In this document: piece after piece, positions 23,235 through 35,431 of the stretch
How positions within the stretch are numbered: position 1 is the stretch's first letter
Layout of the letters: each line of letters starts with the position of its first letter
Origin: Lojkania enalia
Lineage: Eukaryota; Ascomycota; Dothideomycetes; Pleosporales
Assembly (NCBI GenBank): GCA_010094045.1
Contig: ML986612.1
Span: 80,440-144,439, forward strand
DNA: 64,000 nt
Direction: 5' to 3'
The notes under the pieces: model-generated
Database searches by the model: none
Told to the model about the DNA's origin: nothing
The model's input: the letters and a program-made list of their open reading frames with translations, nothing else
Made by a program: the position numbers and the translations under genes

Positions 23235-25361
23235 CTAAGCCGGCGGTGGAGGGGGAGGAACGCTGCCGCTCGGTGGTGGAGGCGGCGGCGGAGGGACATT
23301 ATCTGTCGGTGGAGGAGGAGGGGGGGGCGGAGGGCTGCCGGCGGAACCCAAGTGCTGGAACAATGGGCCAAGTCCTGGAGGTGGAGGTGCAGCTCCTCCG
23401 AAGCTAGGAGTGCCATAAGCGCCAGCTCCCGCGGCAGCATTCTGGTCGTATCCGGAGGATGCATAGCTTCCATATGGGTAAGACGCTTGACCTGGAGGTG
23501 GAGGCGCCGCATTCCACGGTGCTGCATTGTAGCTACTCGGGTCGTAGGAAGCATTAGAAGCCCAAGGCGCCACCCCACCAGAACCCCTGTCACGGTCGTC
23601 GCGAGAACTGTTGTTGTGAGCCCAAGGCGCAGTAGCTCCGGTAGAACCACGTTCCCATGGTTTGGCGTTGCGTTGCTCGTCGCCGCCGTAGCCGTCGTTG
23701 CCACGGTTGTTGTACTCTATGGTTTGTTGTGACCGCCCGTTGGCACGACTATCAAGTTCAGACATGAAATTCTCTACGTCGTTCTCACCGCCACCAATGC
23801 GGCCTGCATTGCGACCACCGTAGCCACCGCGGTCGTCATTTCGCCACTCTTGACCACGCCTACGATCGGGACAGTCACGAGCCATATGTCCGGCCTGACC
23901 GCAGTGACGGCAAATGATGGCCGCGGTATAGTTCGGCTTATTTGGGCAATCATACTTGCGATGGCCAATCTCACCACCTGGAGAGTCATTAGCTTTCATC
24001 TTCTACTTCTATGATTTTTAAGACATACAATTTTGACACGCTTGATTTTCATCATCACGAAGTGTACCGTTGAGAGCAGCGAGCTCACGGAGCTGATTGC
24101 GCTTCAACTCATTCTGGCCTTCAGGGATCGAGGCAGCCTAGTAGGGCATCAGTATGAATAGCTAATAAGGTGGGGGAATTACCGTCTCTATCACATTGTG
24201 AATAAGTTTCTTTGCCTTGTTCACTTTTTCCTCAGTGTCTGCCATGATGAGACAATGCAAGTCTTCCTCCTGATTGCTGGTGTGAGCTGCGTCAGATCGA
24301 CCTTTGCCCTCTTTTACGGATCCCTTTCCTCGAATAGCGATCTTGGCTCCGGATTCTGATTCCATCTTTTTCAGGGTATTGCCACGGGGGCCAATGAGTA
24401 ATCCGACTGTTAGTAGAGAAAAACTATGTGTTAGTCAAGTGATCAAAAATTTTAAAGGCAATCAAACGATAGTGGGTTTGTGACATAGCCGTACTGCAGT
24501 CCTTCTATGTGCGCGATGGCGTCCATTGGTCTGAGTATGCATGGCCAAATGTAAGGCAGAGAGCACGGTAAAAAAAAGACAACAAAACAGGGGGTTAGAG
24601 GGGTTAGTATCATACTGAAATTAATTTCCGGGTAGTCATTGACTGGCACATAGACTTTCTCCTGTGTCTTAGTAGGGCGCCTGTAGTCAGCCGGCGGATG
24701 ATAGTGCGGGATATCCTTCATGGCCTGCTCAACGAGCTTGTGACGTTCGTCCTCGAGGCGCTTGCGGTAGCGAAACTCGCGCGTATTGACACGGCGACCG
24801 AAGTTGTCATACTGCGGTGGAGGAGATGGGGACCTGCGGAATTTGTTAGACAGTGAAGGCTAAAGTGCTCAGCAGAGCTTACCTATCGCCTTCAGCCGGA
24901 ACAACATCATTGATCTTCAACTTCTGAGTAATCTCCTCAATGCGAAGATGCAAAGCGTAAGCGTCAAGCTGCTCTATAGTCATAGGAGCATAGATTGCAG
25001 TTGGTAAGCCCATAAGACCGGCTGCCTTGTTATCGCTCGCATCACCCCAACGGTTTCGCTTCTTGCGCTTCTTGACTCCATCCGCCGCGGGTTCAGCTAG
25101 GTAATGAGTTAGTAAACATATTGCCATGCGGAGTAAACAAAACAAGGAGTGTTAAGACTGCCCTACACTCGAGGCGTGCAGTCCACGTAGAATAGGGAAC
25201 TCACCTCGAGTGGGACTACGACCGCGCTTTAGCTCAGACATTCCGCTGGATGGATCTGCAGGATTGTAGCCTCCATCATCGGCACTATCACCCCCGAATC
25301 GTCTGCGATTGCCTAGAGGAATATTGTTCGAGCCTGTAATGCCCTGGTTGCGCCACGCCAT
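23235..25361 (-). CDS. MSL5: branch-point bridging protein (BBP/SF1)
   Basis: Six exons on the minus strand (25361-25205, 25096-24883, 24833-24616, 24406-24183, 24137-24029, 23977-23235) give 554 residues. The start [17 protein letters not shown] is the family's usual N-terminus; the frame extends further 5' but without support. Domains in order: the SF1 helix-hairpin region (NRWGD, then [19 protein letters not shown]); the KH-QUA2 domain with [15 protein letters not shown]; two CCHC zinc knuckles, [14 protein letters not shown] and [14 protein letters not shown]; then a Gly/Asn-rich and polyproline tail. The protein recognises the intron branch point during early spliceosome assembly. Intron 3 (about 209 bp) contains several CTAAC strings. 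Confidence 0.96.
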
Positions 25362-26529
25362 TTTCGCGCCGTATCCGAATGAACTGCACCAAAATGAGTA
25401 AGAGTAGAGGGTAGAAGCACAGAGTTGTGGTCGTGTAAGGAAGGGGGGGAGCGTCGTTGGGAATACAACAGTGGTGAGGTAAAGGAGAAGAGAGGAGGTG
25501 GCGAAGGCCAAAAGTTTAAGCTTGTTTAGCGCTAGTTCCTAAAGTAGCTTAGGTAACACATGATGCTTGAATCTATCACGTGATTATGATCTCCGGCCTT
25601 CCCACGGGCGCGGTTCCACTAACTGTCATGCCGCGAGCAAATTGCCGACAGAGTCCATCCAGACAATATCTAACATATAATATAAAGCATCTTGTCTCAT
25701 CTGCACAGATCGAGCGCGTTGGGTATTATTTTAAACCCTCATAAAGAGTCCGTCGCTGAAGTTTCCATTCTCAGTCATCACATCCAAGTCTATCTTTGAT
25801 CCTTTGCTAAACAATATAAACCATCTTTAAGGATTTGATATATTCCTACGTATTTCGGCAACATGGTTTCGAGTGAGCTTATGAGTCTGGTCAAAGTAAT
25901 CGAGAAAACACATTCATTCAGGACCTTCGCCATGTAGTGGTGACGGGATAGCAAAATAGCAGTGTCTGAGAAGACAGCGTAAATCCATTCGCTCGCTCCG
26001 TATCTTTTCGGGGCTTATGAAAATGGAGGGTTGGCCCCGACGGAGACTTTATTCTACAAAGGTATTGGGAATGATTGAGATCAGCTATCCTGTATTCTGA
26101 GAGTAGCTCCCCTTCACCATGCTTAATAGAGCAAAGTTTTCAATTATCTACGCTACTTCTTCATATATCAAACCTTCGTTGTTATGACGTTCACAACTGA
26201 GGTAACACGGACCAGTCATGCTTCTATCATCTTCACTGGATGAGAATCCAACCTCATAATACATACGGCTTCACACGAATACGAGCTTGACTCGCAAAAA
26301 TATACTAAGTTGCTGGTCCGAAAGTTGCGGATTACATATCATGTCCGCGTGCGAAATGTGGTTGCTGAAACGCATTCATTTCTAATCAAGTTCGGATTCG
26401 TCATAGCTGCCCCTCACCACCCCCACCTTAGCAGGAGGAGCTATAAAGAGCTTGCCCAAAATATATTCTGGATGCCCAAAACGAAGCACATTTCTACAAT
26501 CACGTCGACATAATCTAGGATAATCGAAA
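25362..26529. promoter_or_regulatory. divergent promoter region between BBP and the GST gene
   Basis: About 1.2 kb separates two genes transcribed away from each other. The BBP-proximal 200 bases are GC-balanced; the rest is AT-rich. A short frame from ATG at 25863 (24 codons) has a possible donor, but I see no protein-like continuation. No RNA gene is evident. Confidence 0.45.
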
Positions 26530-27541
26530 ATGTCTGCGCAAGAATCAAATATTACTTTGTACACTACCCAAACGCCCAATGGCATTAAGATTTCGATCAC
26601 TTTAGAAGAGCTTGGGTGCGTGTTCTGCTAGGCATTTTTCTCATAATCACCTTTGTAACATTATGTGGCACCAAGCATTGTAATAAAGGGTTATAATGTA
26701 TTCTTACAAACTATAAACATCTGTTCTTTCCAAGTAAAAGCGGCACTCATTCTTGTCTTGCTAACTCCCGTCTAGCCTGCCATACAATGTCCATAAGATC
26801 GAAATATCGAAAAACACCCAAAAGGAACCCTGGTTTCTAGCCATAAATCCAAATGGCCGCATCCCCGCAATGACTGACACCTTTACCGATGGCCAAACGA
26901 TCAATCTTTTCGAGTCTGGCTCTATAATGCAATACCTCGTCGCCCGGTACGACAAAGACTACAAGATCTCATACCCACCAGGAACCCGAGAATTCTATGA
27001 GATGAACAACTGGCTGTTCTTTCAGAACGCTGGAGTTGGACGTGAGTAAACCCGTTTTCCCTTCAGTATGGGCAAGATAGGTTTGCATGTCCGCCAGAAG
27101 AGACAGAATGCTCATGGATATACAGCAATGCAAGGGCAAGCTAACCACTTCACGCGCTACGCTCCGGAACAAATCGAATATGGAATCAACCGCTACCAGA
27201 ACGAGACGCGTCGTCTCTACGCCGTCCTCGACAAGCAACTATCAACGAACAAGTACGACTATCTCACTGGTTCAAAATGTACAATTGCAGACATTGCACA
27301 CTGGGGATGGATTGTCTCAGCCGGCTGGGCAGGCGTTGACATTGACGAATTCCCTACGCTTAAAGCTTGGGAGGACAGAATGGCTGCTCGGCCTGGGGTC
27401 GAGAAAGGTCGGCACGTACCTGATCGACATACGATCAAGGATTTATTGAAAGATAAGGCAAAAATGGAGCAACAGGCAGCTGAAAGTAGGAAGTGGGTAC
27501 AAACAGGAATGAAGGAGGATGCAAAAAGAGGGCAAAAGTGA
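26530..27541 (+). CDS. Ure2-like glutathione S-transferase
   Basis: Three exons (26530-26615, 26776-27041, 27126-27541) give 255 residues. The thioredoxin-fold half includes ITLYTTQTPNGIKISITLEELG, then NPNGRIPAMTD and NLFESGSIMQYL, the glutathione-binding strand-turn motifs (cis-Pro and Glu-Ser). The C-terminal helical half includes GVGPMQGQANHF and the helix DYLTGSKCTIADIAHWGW, whose Asp caps the family's conserved turn. This matches fungal Ure2/GstA-type enzymes, cytosolic proteins that conjugate or reduce electrophiles and peroxides. No prion-like Asn-rich N-terminus is present, so it is a GST rather than a Ure2 nitrogen regulator. Confidence 0.9.
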
Positions 27542-30500
27542 GTCGATCTCGTTCAGTCCCGGGGAAAGGCCGTTAGGCCACAGTTAGGAACGTGGTTGGC
27601 GAATTACGTACCCCGTGGGGAAGTAAATTGTCTTCACGTGCCCCAAAGCCGATCGCTCATGGGTTGACGTGTCCTGGAAACGATAGGTTGTAGTGTAGAA
27701 TGACAAGAATGGAAGTCTAGCTTGGGTGAAGCTTAATCTAGGCTATGAGATGTTCCCCGACCGGCACGATGCAGGGACAGTGCGGGCTGTGAAGCGGATA
27801 TGTCCGATATTAGGCGTGCATGTTCCATAGGCAAACTCTTTTCGTCGCGTGCGTGGTCCGTCGCTACCCGGACGCTTAATACAAGGTCTAAGTGTCCTAA
27901 AGCTGCACTTTGTAAATTGGTGATGATCCCACCCCCTGGCAAAAGAAATGGAAAACACCAGTTTACCTGTGTCACTAATGTCCCGTTTGTTTTGCCGGCG
28001 TGGTGATGCTAGATCACTAGACCTATCAGACACGCATCAAGCTCGGACATCTAAATCCTGTAATTCAGCTGCACCACAGGCTAGGCATCTAGACTAGATC
28101 GTACTGCGCATGGTTGTCGTTGTCAAAGTCCTAGCGAGTCCGCTTTCAGGCACATTCGGCCTTCGTAACGGCCACTTGCTAAGTATGGAAAGAGCTGCAG
28201 CCTCAATACTCAGGTCAGAACGAAGGTGATGCAAGTCAATACGCCATTTCCGCCACTTTCCAAACCAAAAAGGACAGATCTGGTGTCCTGATATTGATAG
28301 TGGCACTGCACAAATGAACAAACCGGCCACATGTATTGTAAATCCCGGCGAGAAGTACACACACCCGTACCTTGCGGTATCCAGCTCTGCGGCGACTCCT
28401 TGTGGAACCTCGCGTATGCTCAGTCCCTGACACAAACCCTAACAGCCCTCAAAAAAAAAAAAAGGCCTCCTGGCCATGATCCCCACTGGCTAATTAAAGA
28501 TCACCTTGAACAAACAGAATGCCAAGGCCCATCCTCACGGGCTATCGAATGAGAGAATTCCCCACATCCATCGGTCCATTCAGCCCTCGCCTCACGGCGT
28601 TTCGGTCCCGAGGGAGAACACCTACATTCTAGAAGGCTTGGAGCTAGGGCAGCCAGAAAAAACGAAGAAAGATTTTTAATGAGCCGAGAGAGTCAACCCT
28701 GGCGGTTTGCGGGGGATGCGCCGTGATCAGCGCCGGGGAAAAGAAGCAGGCTGCATTCAGGCAAAATTAAAAAGCGAAGGCGTTTAACGGTCTCCTGCTG
28801 GGTTCTTGACTCTTTAAATAATAGAACGTGATATCCAGCTGAAAGAAATTCGAACGTAGACCTTTGCAGCAGTCTCGCCGAGATCTGCGTGTTGGGTCTC
28901 CTGCATGTGGAGAGTTTCCTGCCAGTATACCCCATGTATATGCTGTGCCATTGTCGTCCCCTCCCAGTAGTTGCAGTAGAGCGCAGTAGAGGGGTTTCGA
29001 TTTGCATGCATCTACCGGTAGGGCGGCCGAATCACAATGCGCGCGCATCTGGCTGAACTGTTTTGCGGCCCGGCGGCGCAATGAAGGAGGGACATATCTG
29101 GAAGCAATTAAAATTGAAGTAAGGTTGGAAAAGGGGGAAAGGAAGCCGACGTGAAAAGGGACGATAATCCTGCTCACTTTGAAGAAGAGTGGCACTCAAC
29201 CGTCCAACGTGCAGGTTTCAAGTCGTTGCACTTGTGGTCCTTGCGAGACAGTCAGGATATTGAAGACAGGGCTTGATAAAATGACAAGGCTATGCACTAT
29301 GTAAGCTGGAATTGCTGGGAACTATGGGAACCTTGGAAAGTATGCAATCCATAAGCATAGGTAATAGTAGGTATGTGCTTTTATAAAGTTTAGACCGTTA
29401 CGAGCAAGTATTGATCGACCCGGTGTATAGGCGACTAGAAGAATTGACTATGATACAACGAGATATAGAAAGGTTTCCTATTCGGGCGGTTCGACAATGG
29501 GGAAGGCTTACTCCTCTAGCGAGATAGTCCAGATTGACGATGGTGATGCGCGGACAAGTAGGTTTGGAGAAATGGAGGGTGACACCTGGGCCACTCGACG
29601 GCACCTAACCACATGCGCTCTGCGAGCGAGATTACTCGACAAGGTGCCGAGTCATTCACCGTAGTTTCAGAAGGAGGGAGGGCGCAATATGCTCTGTTTG
29701 GCTGGCTTGTTTCATGGTCTGCAGCATGATGCGCAGTCCAACGCAGCATGCAAACCTCGCCGCCCTCGCCCGCGCTGTGCGCATCCGGTTGATCGCCATG
29801 GCGATATGTACGGTATGGATCTCATCGTCAACGAGCATGGAACAGGATCAAAGCGGATTACTGCTGGCTCCGTGAACACGTACCGAGAGCCTCTCCGCAC
29901 GCCGCCAATCTTCCGGGGCAAGGGAACCAAGTCTATAAGAAATAGTCGTTATGAAATCTCCGACCGAGAGGCCCACCAGCGCCCGTCGGAGGGCTGGCGG
30001 TTCGTCGATGGCATGCATCATGATGGGCGCTCCGATGGGCGTTGGGGATGGTCAGGCGCCGCAAGCCACGATCAAGGGGCGGGGTTTGCGCGCTCAGGCA
30101 CAGACGGGATTGTGTGTGTGCAGGATGGCACGTCCAAGGTGTTGCAGTGGGCGTTGATGTCAGGTGCAGGCGCTATACCACAAGCGGCCGGGCGTGCTGG
30201 GGGAAGTTTGGCAGCCGTGTTGCGGGGCCGTGGTGCGGGCATTTAACCGGGCGCACGTACAGCCAGTCAGGGGCGGCTGGCTAAACGGCTAAATGGGCAG
30301 CTTCCCCGCAACTGCATCGGCGTCCTCCCGGCGACCGGGTGCGGCGAACCAGCACCCCCAGATCGTCAAGCCAATCGACCCCATGGGCCATTTTAAATTT
30401 ATTCATTGCGTCGTGCGATATTACTGCGCTGTCCTGGTCATGATCTCGCTTCTCGAAGCCCTCGTGGACGCATGGAAGATCCAAGCCACAGATGCTGACC

Positions 30501-30702
30501 CTGGGAGCGGCCCACGTCCCGACCAGGGATTCATCAACGCGGACGTTGTGGTGCTTCGGCAGCCTAAGTGCGGACAGAGGCCCACATCTCTTTCCCCAGC
30601 TATCTCATGACCGTTCCCTAACCTTTGTAGCTTTCCCCCGGTGACTCGACTTGCGACGGCCCTCTCTCCCACCCGCAAGCTCTCTGTCCTACGTGCCCAA
30701 AC
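27542..30702. promoter_or_regulatory. long upstream region of the XlnR/AraR-type regulator
   Basis: About 3.2 kb without a supportable gene. Overlapping frames such as 29689-30246 (+) are not conserved in character. An A13 run is at 28451-28463. From about 29700 to 30700 the sequence is GC-rich and contains the paired GGCTAAA boxes at 30279-30293. Long, complex promoters are common for fungal carbon-use regulators. Confidence 0.45.
30279..30293 (+). promoter_or_regulatory. two adjacent GGCTAAA boxes (XlnR/AraR-type binding sites)
   Basis: GGCTAAA at 30279-30285 and again at 30287-30293, one base apart in direct orientation, lie about 410 bp before the regulator's ATG. GGCTAA(A) is the established binding core of XlnR-family regulators. 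Occupancy, and hence autoregulation, is an inference. Confidence 0.5.
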
Positions 30703-33526
30703 ATGGAACCCACTGCAATAGAGTCTACCAAACCCGAGCGCAAACCTTCTGTCCCCGTCAAGCGGAGGGTGAGTCGAGCGTGCGACCATTGCCACCGGTA
30801 CGTAGAAACCATCACCTATTCTAGGCGACGGCTGATCCATGGGACAGCATGCGCACGAGATGCAACGGACAGGCGCCGTGCTCGCGATGTATTGGTACGT
30901 ATCGAATCACAATACGGCAAATCTTGGCTAAAATCCCTCGAGAATTGGAATATGTATGCCAGTATAACCGAGAGAAGAAGCGCAGAGGAAAGGTTAGGAA
31001 GATTCTTAGTCGCCCGTTCTGTCGCTCACTCGATTAGGTGCCAAGGCACATCCAGAAGCAAAGAGAGGAAGCGGCCCAAAATGGACAGCAGAATGTGCAG
31101 TCGGAGAATGAGCTGGCCATACACACCGGGGGTCATTTTGAAAGGCCCGACATGATGGTGGATATGGATGAGGAAATCTGGTCGCCCACTGCCCCGACGC
31201 CTATGCAGCACCATTTGCCAAGCGGCAAAGTCGATTTCCACAGCGTTTCCTCGCCTGGGTGGCAAAATATGAATTCAAGTATGTGAAGAATTTCGATTCT
31301 ATCTCCAACGCCCGTTAACGTACAGTTCAAATAGCGACCGGATTTGAGGCGCCCGTAAATCCGCTTATGATTGATCCTCTTCTCCTGGGGGCTGGAGAGG
31401 CTCATTCGTACCCACCCCCCACGTTACACTCAGCAATCCAACGAAATGAAGATCTCATGTTTGCTATGAATGAGATGCATCTGGTCCCGGATTCTGGAAC
31501 ACCGGTTACCATGCAACCCCAATTTGCGAATATGGGCTATCCGGTGCACTTCGCGGCTGTTAGACAGTCGTCCCCACACAGCTACGTATCTGGAGATACG
31601 GGCTCCCCCCAATCTGGCGTTAGTGTTTCCTCGTCTCATCCGGAAGTTGTGGCGTGTCGCTATCCCGTGTTAAAACCTTTGATTCCACACCTAAGCTCTA
31701 TCATGTCTGTCTCAATGGCTTGCGATCTACTCGAGTTTTATTTCCAGAGTTCTTCATCAATGTTCATGGAGCCAGTATCCCCGTACATTTTGGGTACGGT
31801 CTTTCGGAAGCGTTCTTTCTTACGCCAGCACAAACCTAGAAAATGCAGTCCGGCTCTCTTGGCAAGCATGCTCTGGATATCTGCTCAGACATCTGAAGCG
31901 AGCTATCTCACATCATCTCCTTCGGCACGAGGTGCTATGTGTCAGAAATTGTGGAAGCTTACAATCGATCTCTTAAAGCCTCTAGTTCACTCTCCGACTG
32001 GTCCCCATGGTATCACGCCCGGATCGGGCGGTGTGGTTAGCCCAGCTGCACATGAGGCTTTTGTTGTGGAGCGGGTATTAGGCCGATTCGATTCCAGGAT
32101 GGAACCTGGAAGTCCACCGACCAGCACATTGGACGATATAGCAACATACCTAAACCTTGGCGTTGTTACATCCGCCAGCGAGTACAAGGCAGCAAGTCTG
32201 CGGTGGTGGAACGCAGCCTGGAGTCTAGCTCGAGAGCTTAAACTAGGGAGGGAGTTACCCCATGATCTGGGAAGAGAGCGCGATACGAATGTAATGGAAA
32301 ATAGTGATGCGGACATTGGGTTGTCAGATGGCTCGGCTTCAGGTATCCGTATGCCAGCTGGAAACCCGGCGACAGCTTTGATTGAAGAAATGAAGGAGGA
32401 AAGACGAAGGCTTTGGTGGCTCCTTTACATGATCGATAGGCACCTCGGGTTATGCTACAATCGACCGCTCGCGATGCTCGACAATGAGTGCGAGGAGTTA
32501 TTTCAGCCCGTACACGACACCGCCTGGCAGGCCGGCGAGTTCTATACGGGTGATTCGGGACCTAAGCGGAAGGGGCTGTCATTCCAATGTGTTTCCCATG
32601 ATGTGTTTGGGTTCTTTTTACCGCTCATGACGATACTTGGAGACATCGTCGACTTGAATGCACAAAAGAACCATCCACGATTTGGGCAACGCCGAATATC
32701 TACCTGGGAGCTCCACGAATCCGAAATCACACTCCAACTCGAGCGATATGCATACAGCCTGCAGGAGTTTAAGGTCCAGCACGGATGTGGGCCATCAAAT
32801 GAGGAGGCCGGAAACACATCAAACGGCACCCCAGACCCGGTGAGGAGCGAGTGGACGCACCAGACTAGGAAAGTTGCCGCCTACGCAACCCATATCATGC
32901 ATGTCCTCCACATCTTACTTCATGGCAAATGGGATCCTGTATCACTCCTTGAGGACGACAACATGTGGATTTGCTCGAATTCCTTTTTGGCGGCAACGTC
33001 AAATGCAGTCGCGGCCGCTCATGCAGTAGAAGAGATTCTAGAGCTTGATCCGGACCTCTCATTCATGCCGTATTTCTTTGGCATGGTAAGTAGATCTTTT
33101 TACGTCTTGGAATCTCCTTGAATATATAAACTTCTTATCATGGAATGTTCATCTGGCGGTAATATTTTTTTAGAGAGGCTAACTAACGGTTCGCTAGTAC
33201 CTTCTTCAAGGAAGCCTAATCCTTCTCTTACTGGCCGATAAATTATCTACAGAAACAAATGACGGCGTAATCAAGGCGTGCGAGACCATTATTCGAGCGC
33301 ATGAAGCAGCGGTAGTAACGCTAAACACAGAATATCAGGTATGACGTGATATCTTCGATATCTAGGCATTTACTTATGGAAACAGAGGAACTTCAGAAAA
33401 GTAATGATATCGACTCTAGCACAAATAAAGGGCCACGGTCATGCTCGAGAAATGACGCCGGCGAAGCGAAGAGAGGTACTCTCTCTATATCGTTGGACGA
33501 GCTTGGGAAACGGACTCGCAATTTAA
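30703..33526 (+). CDS. XlnR/AraR-family Zn2Cys6 transcription activator
   Basis: Seven exons (30703-30797, 30848-30894, 30943-30992, 31038-31278, 31326-33085, 33198-33338, 33386-33526) give 824 residues. The zinc cluster [13 protein letters not shown]...PCSRC...VCQY has all six Cys and is split by two introns of about 50 bp, followed by a basic linker, NREKKRRGK. The fungal-specific middle domain contains [55 protein letters not shown] and [23 protein letters not shown], all close to XlnR. The end, [13 protein letters not shown], matches the family's C-terminus. XlnR controls xylanolytic genes and AraR controls arabinan and pentose genes; which paralogue this is cannot be decided by eye. The stop codon runs into a 23-base poly(A) tract. 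Confidence 0.9.
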
Positions 33527-33547
33527 AAAAAAAAAAAAAAAAAAAAA
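33525..33547 (+). repeat. poly(A) run of 23 bases overlapping a stop codon
   Basis: The regulator's TAA (33524-33526) forms the start of an uninterrupted A23 tract. Slippage here cannot change the protein because the stop is at the 5' edge. Confidence 0.95.
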
Positions 33548-34164
33548 CCATTTCATTATTTCTGGAATGATTGTATGATAATGCTAGTGGTCGGTTCATC
33601 ATGTACGATGATTAGCGGAAGGATTGAACTTCTGTCGATTCTCCAGAAAAGCAATATTCAGCGCACAATTAATACCCTTGGTAGCTTTGGACAAAATATA
33701 CTTGTTTCATACGAATATGTGAAGGCTGTTACGGCAGGTATATATTTAGTATTTTGGCTTGTCATCAGAACTGGTGCTAGTGAATGTAGTGAGCGGGTTT
33801 ATGTAGCTAAAACCATTCGTTCCAGCCAGACATCGAAAATTTGGAGAATCAAATGTAGCCATTGTACGACCTCATGCGGTGTGACATGAGGTGGTAGCCT
33901 CTAGTAGATTAGTTAGCATCAGTAACAGGCCTAGGTTCTGCATTTTTTTTTTTTTTTTTGGTGCTTGTTATACAACAGCTTTTTACATACAGACATCTCT
34001 CANNNNNNNNNNNNNNNNNNNNNNNNNNNNNNNNNNNNNNNNNNNNNNNNNNNNNNNNNNNNNNNNNNNNNNNNNNNNNNNNNNNNNNNNNNNNNNNNNN
34101 NNNNNNNNNNNNNNNNNNNNNNNNNNNNNNNNNNNNNNNNNNNNNNNNNNNNNNNNNNNNNNNN

Positions 34165-34195
<31 letters not shown>

Positions 34196-35431
34196 ACACT
34201 TTTTGTATACGGGCTCCTCGCGAAACTTTTTATATCGGCGAATATTTTTCTTCTCCCCGAGAGGCAGGGAACTTGCCTACCCACCTCATATTATGTAAGG
34301 ATAGGGAATTTTATGTCCTAGGACAGACACCGCTAGCTAATGCTTTCTAACTGTGTGGCCCGTGGCTTCAATCTTTGCTAATCCCAAACCTTAGATTGGA
34401 TGAAATGGGATTCGCATGTATAATTGTGCACCGGTGATGCTCACTTAATGGTTGCACACCCGACTACTAGACCGCCAGTCACTTGCTCAAGGAAGCAGGA
34501 GCGATACCCATAGGGCTACCGTACAAGTTACTGGAAGAAGCCGAATTATTTTTTTATATTGGGGTAGGCTTCTAGTGTAGAATCATTAATTCTGTTGATA
34601 CAGTACTTAGCATGTTGCTCTTGCATTACTCGAGACGCTCCACGTCAGATTTTGCTCGACTGAGACGACCGTAGCTATAGCATTCATTCAAGTACTCGAA
34701 AGTTATTCATACTGGTGCGGACTCTGGATTCTGCTATGCGTAGATGGAGGAAAGTATTTCATAATTCGCTCGCTTTCCAGGAATTATTCTCTCGTGTTGA
34801 GGTCCTGGCATATCATGGGATGGTGGGGATGTGAAAGGAGGTTGATGCACTGTCCGCTTCAGTAAGACTAGTCAATAGACAAGCCACCTGCAATTATGAG
34901 AAGAGCGTATTGCGCGAGGTCAAAATAAGGTTGACTAGGCTGGGTTGGGTAGCGCGCAAGCCTTCTATCGCAGTAGTCACGTGATTTTCGTCCGATGTTG
35001 GATGTAGAACAGGACCGGATGCAACCACCGGCGTCTCGGCCAACCATTAGAAGGTCCCATCCATCCGTATGGATGGCTGTGCGTCAAAAGGTGGGCGCGA
35101 TGGGCCTAACCCGACGAACAGTAACCTGCCAATCACGCAGTGCATATTGGGCTGCCAAAAAAGTGCGGAGAACCTGGAAGAATGCCACATGCTCGAAAAA
35201 AAATGAACCCAGACCCTGCCTTTCTATTACCCGTTTCCAAAGCTCCGTGTGTTTATCTACAGAGATAATGGGCCCTAATAAATGCATATGGCATACGTGA
35301 CACAACACAAGCTGGGGCAAGGTCTGTGCGTGTGTTGGTGCCTAAGCTAAGACGTACAAGATCGTGACAACAACTAGGAAACTTGAAAAAAAAAAAAAAA
35401 GGGGGGGGCGGTGTTACTAAAAGGTATATCA
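33527..35431. other. tail-to-tail intergenic region with assembly gap
   Basis: About 1.9 kb lies between the 3' ends of the regulator (+) and the aldolase (-). It contains T17 (33943-33959), a 162-base N gap (34003-34164) that ends directly in A28 (34165-34192), and A15G8 (35386-35408) just past the aldolase stop. No gene is visible. A tRNA-like stretch near 34430-34540 was considered and not accepted. Confidence 0.6.
34003..34164. other. assembly gap
   Basis: A run of 162 N bases, directly followed by a 28-base poly(A). The gap probably reflects difficulty in reading through the homopolymer. Confidence 0.97.

Noticed and set aside
29689..30246. 185-codon open frame upstream of the regulator
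   Set aside because: GC-rich sequence with competing frames on both strands; the product has no recognisable motif and overlaps the likely promoter.
34430..34540. tRNA-like stretch with possible short stems
   Set aside because: I could not find a TTC-type T loop, A and B boxes, or a consistent cloverleaf on either strand.
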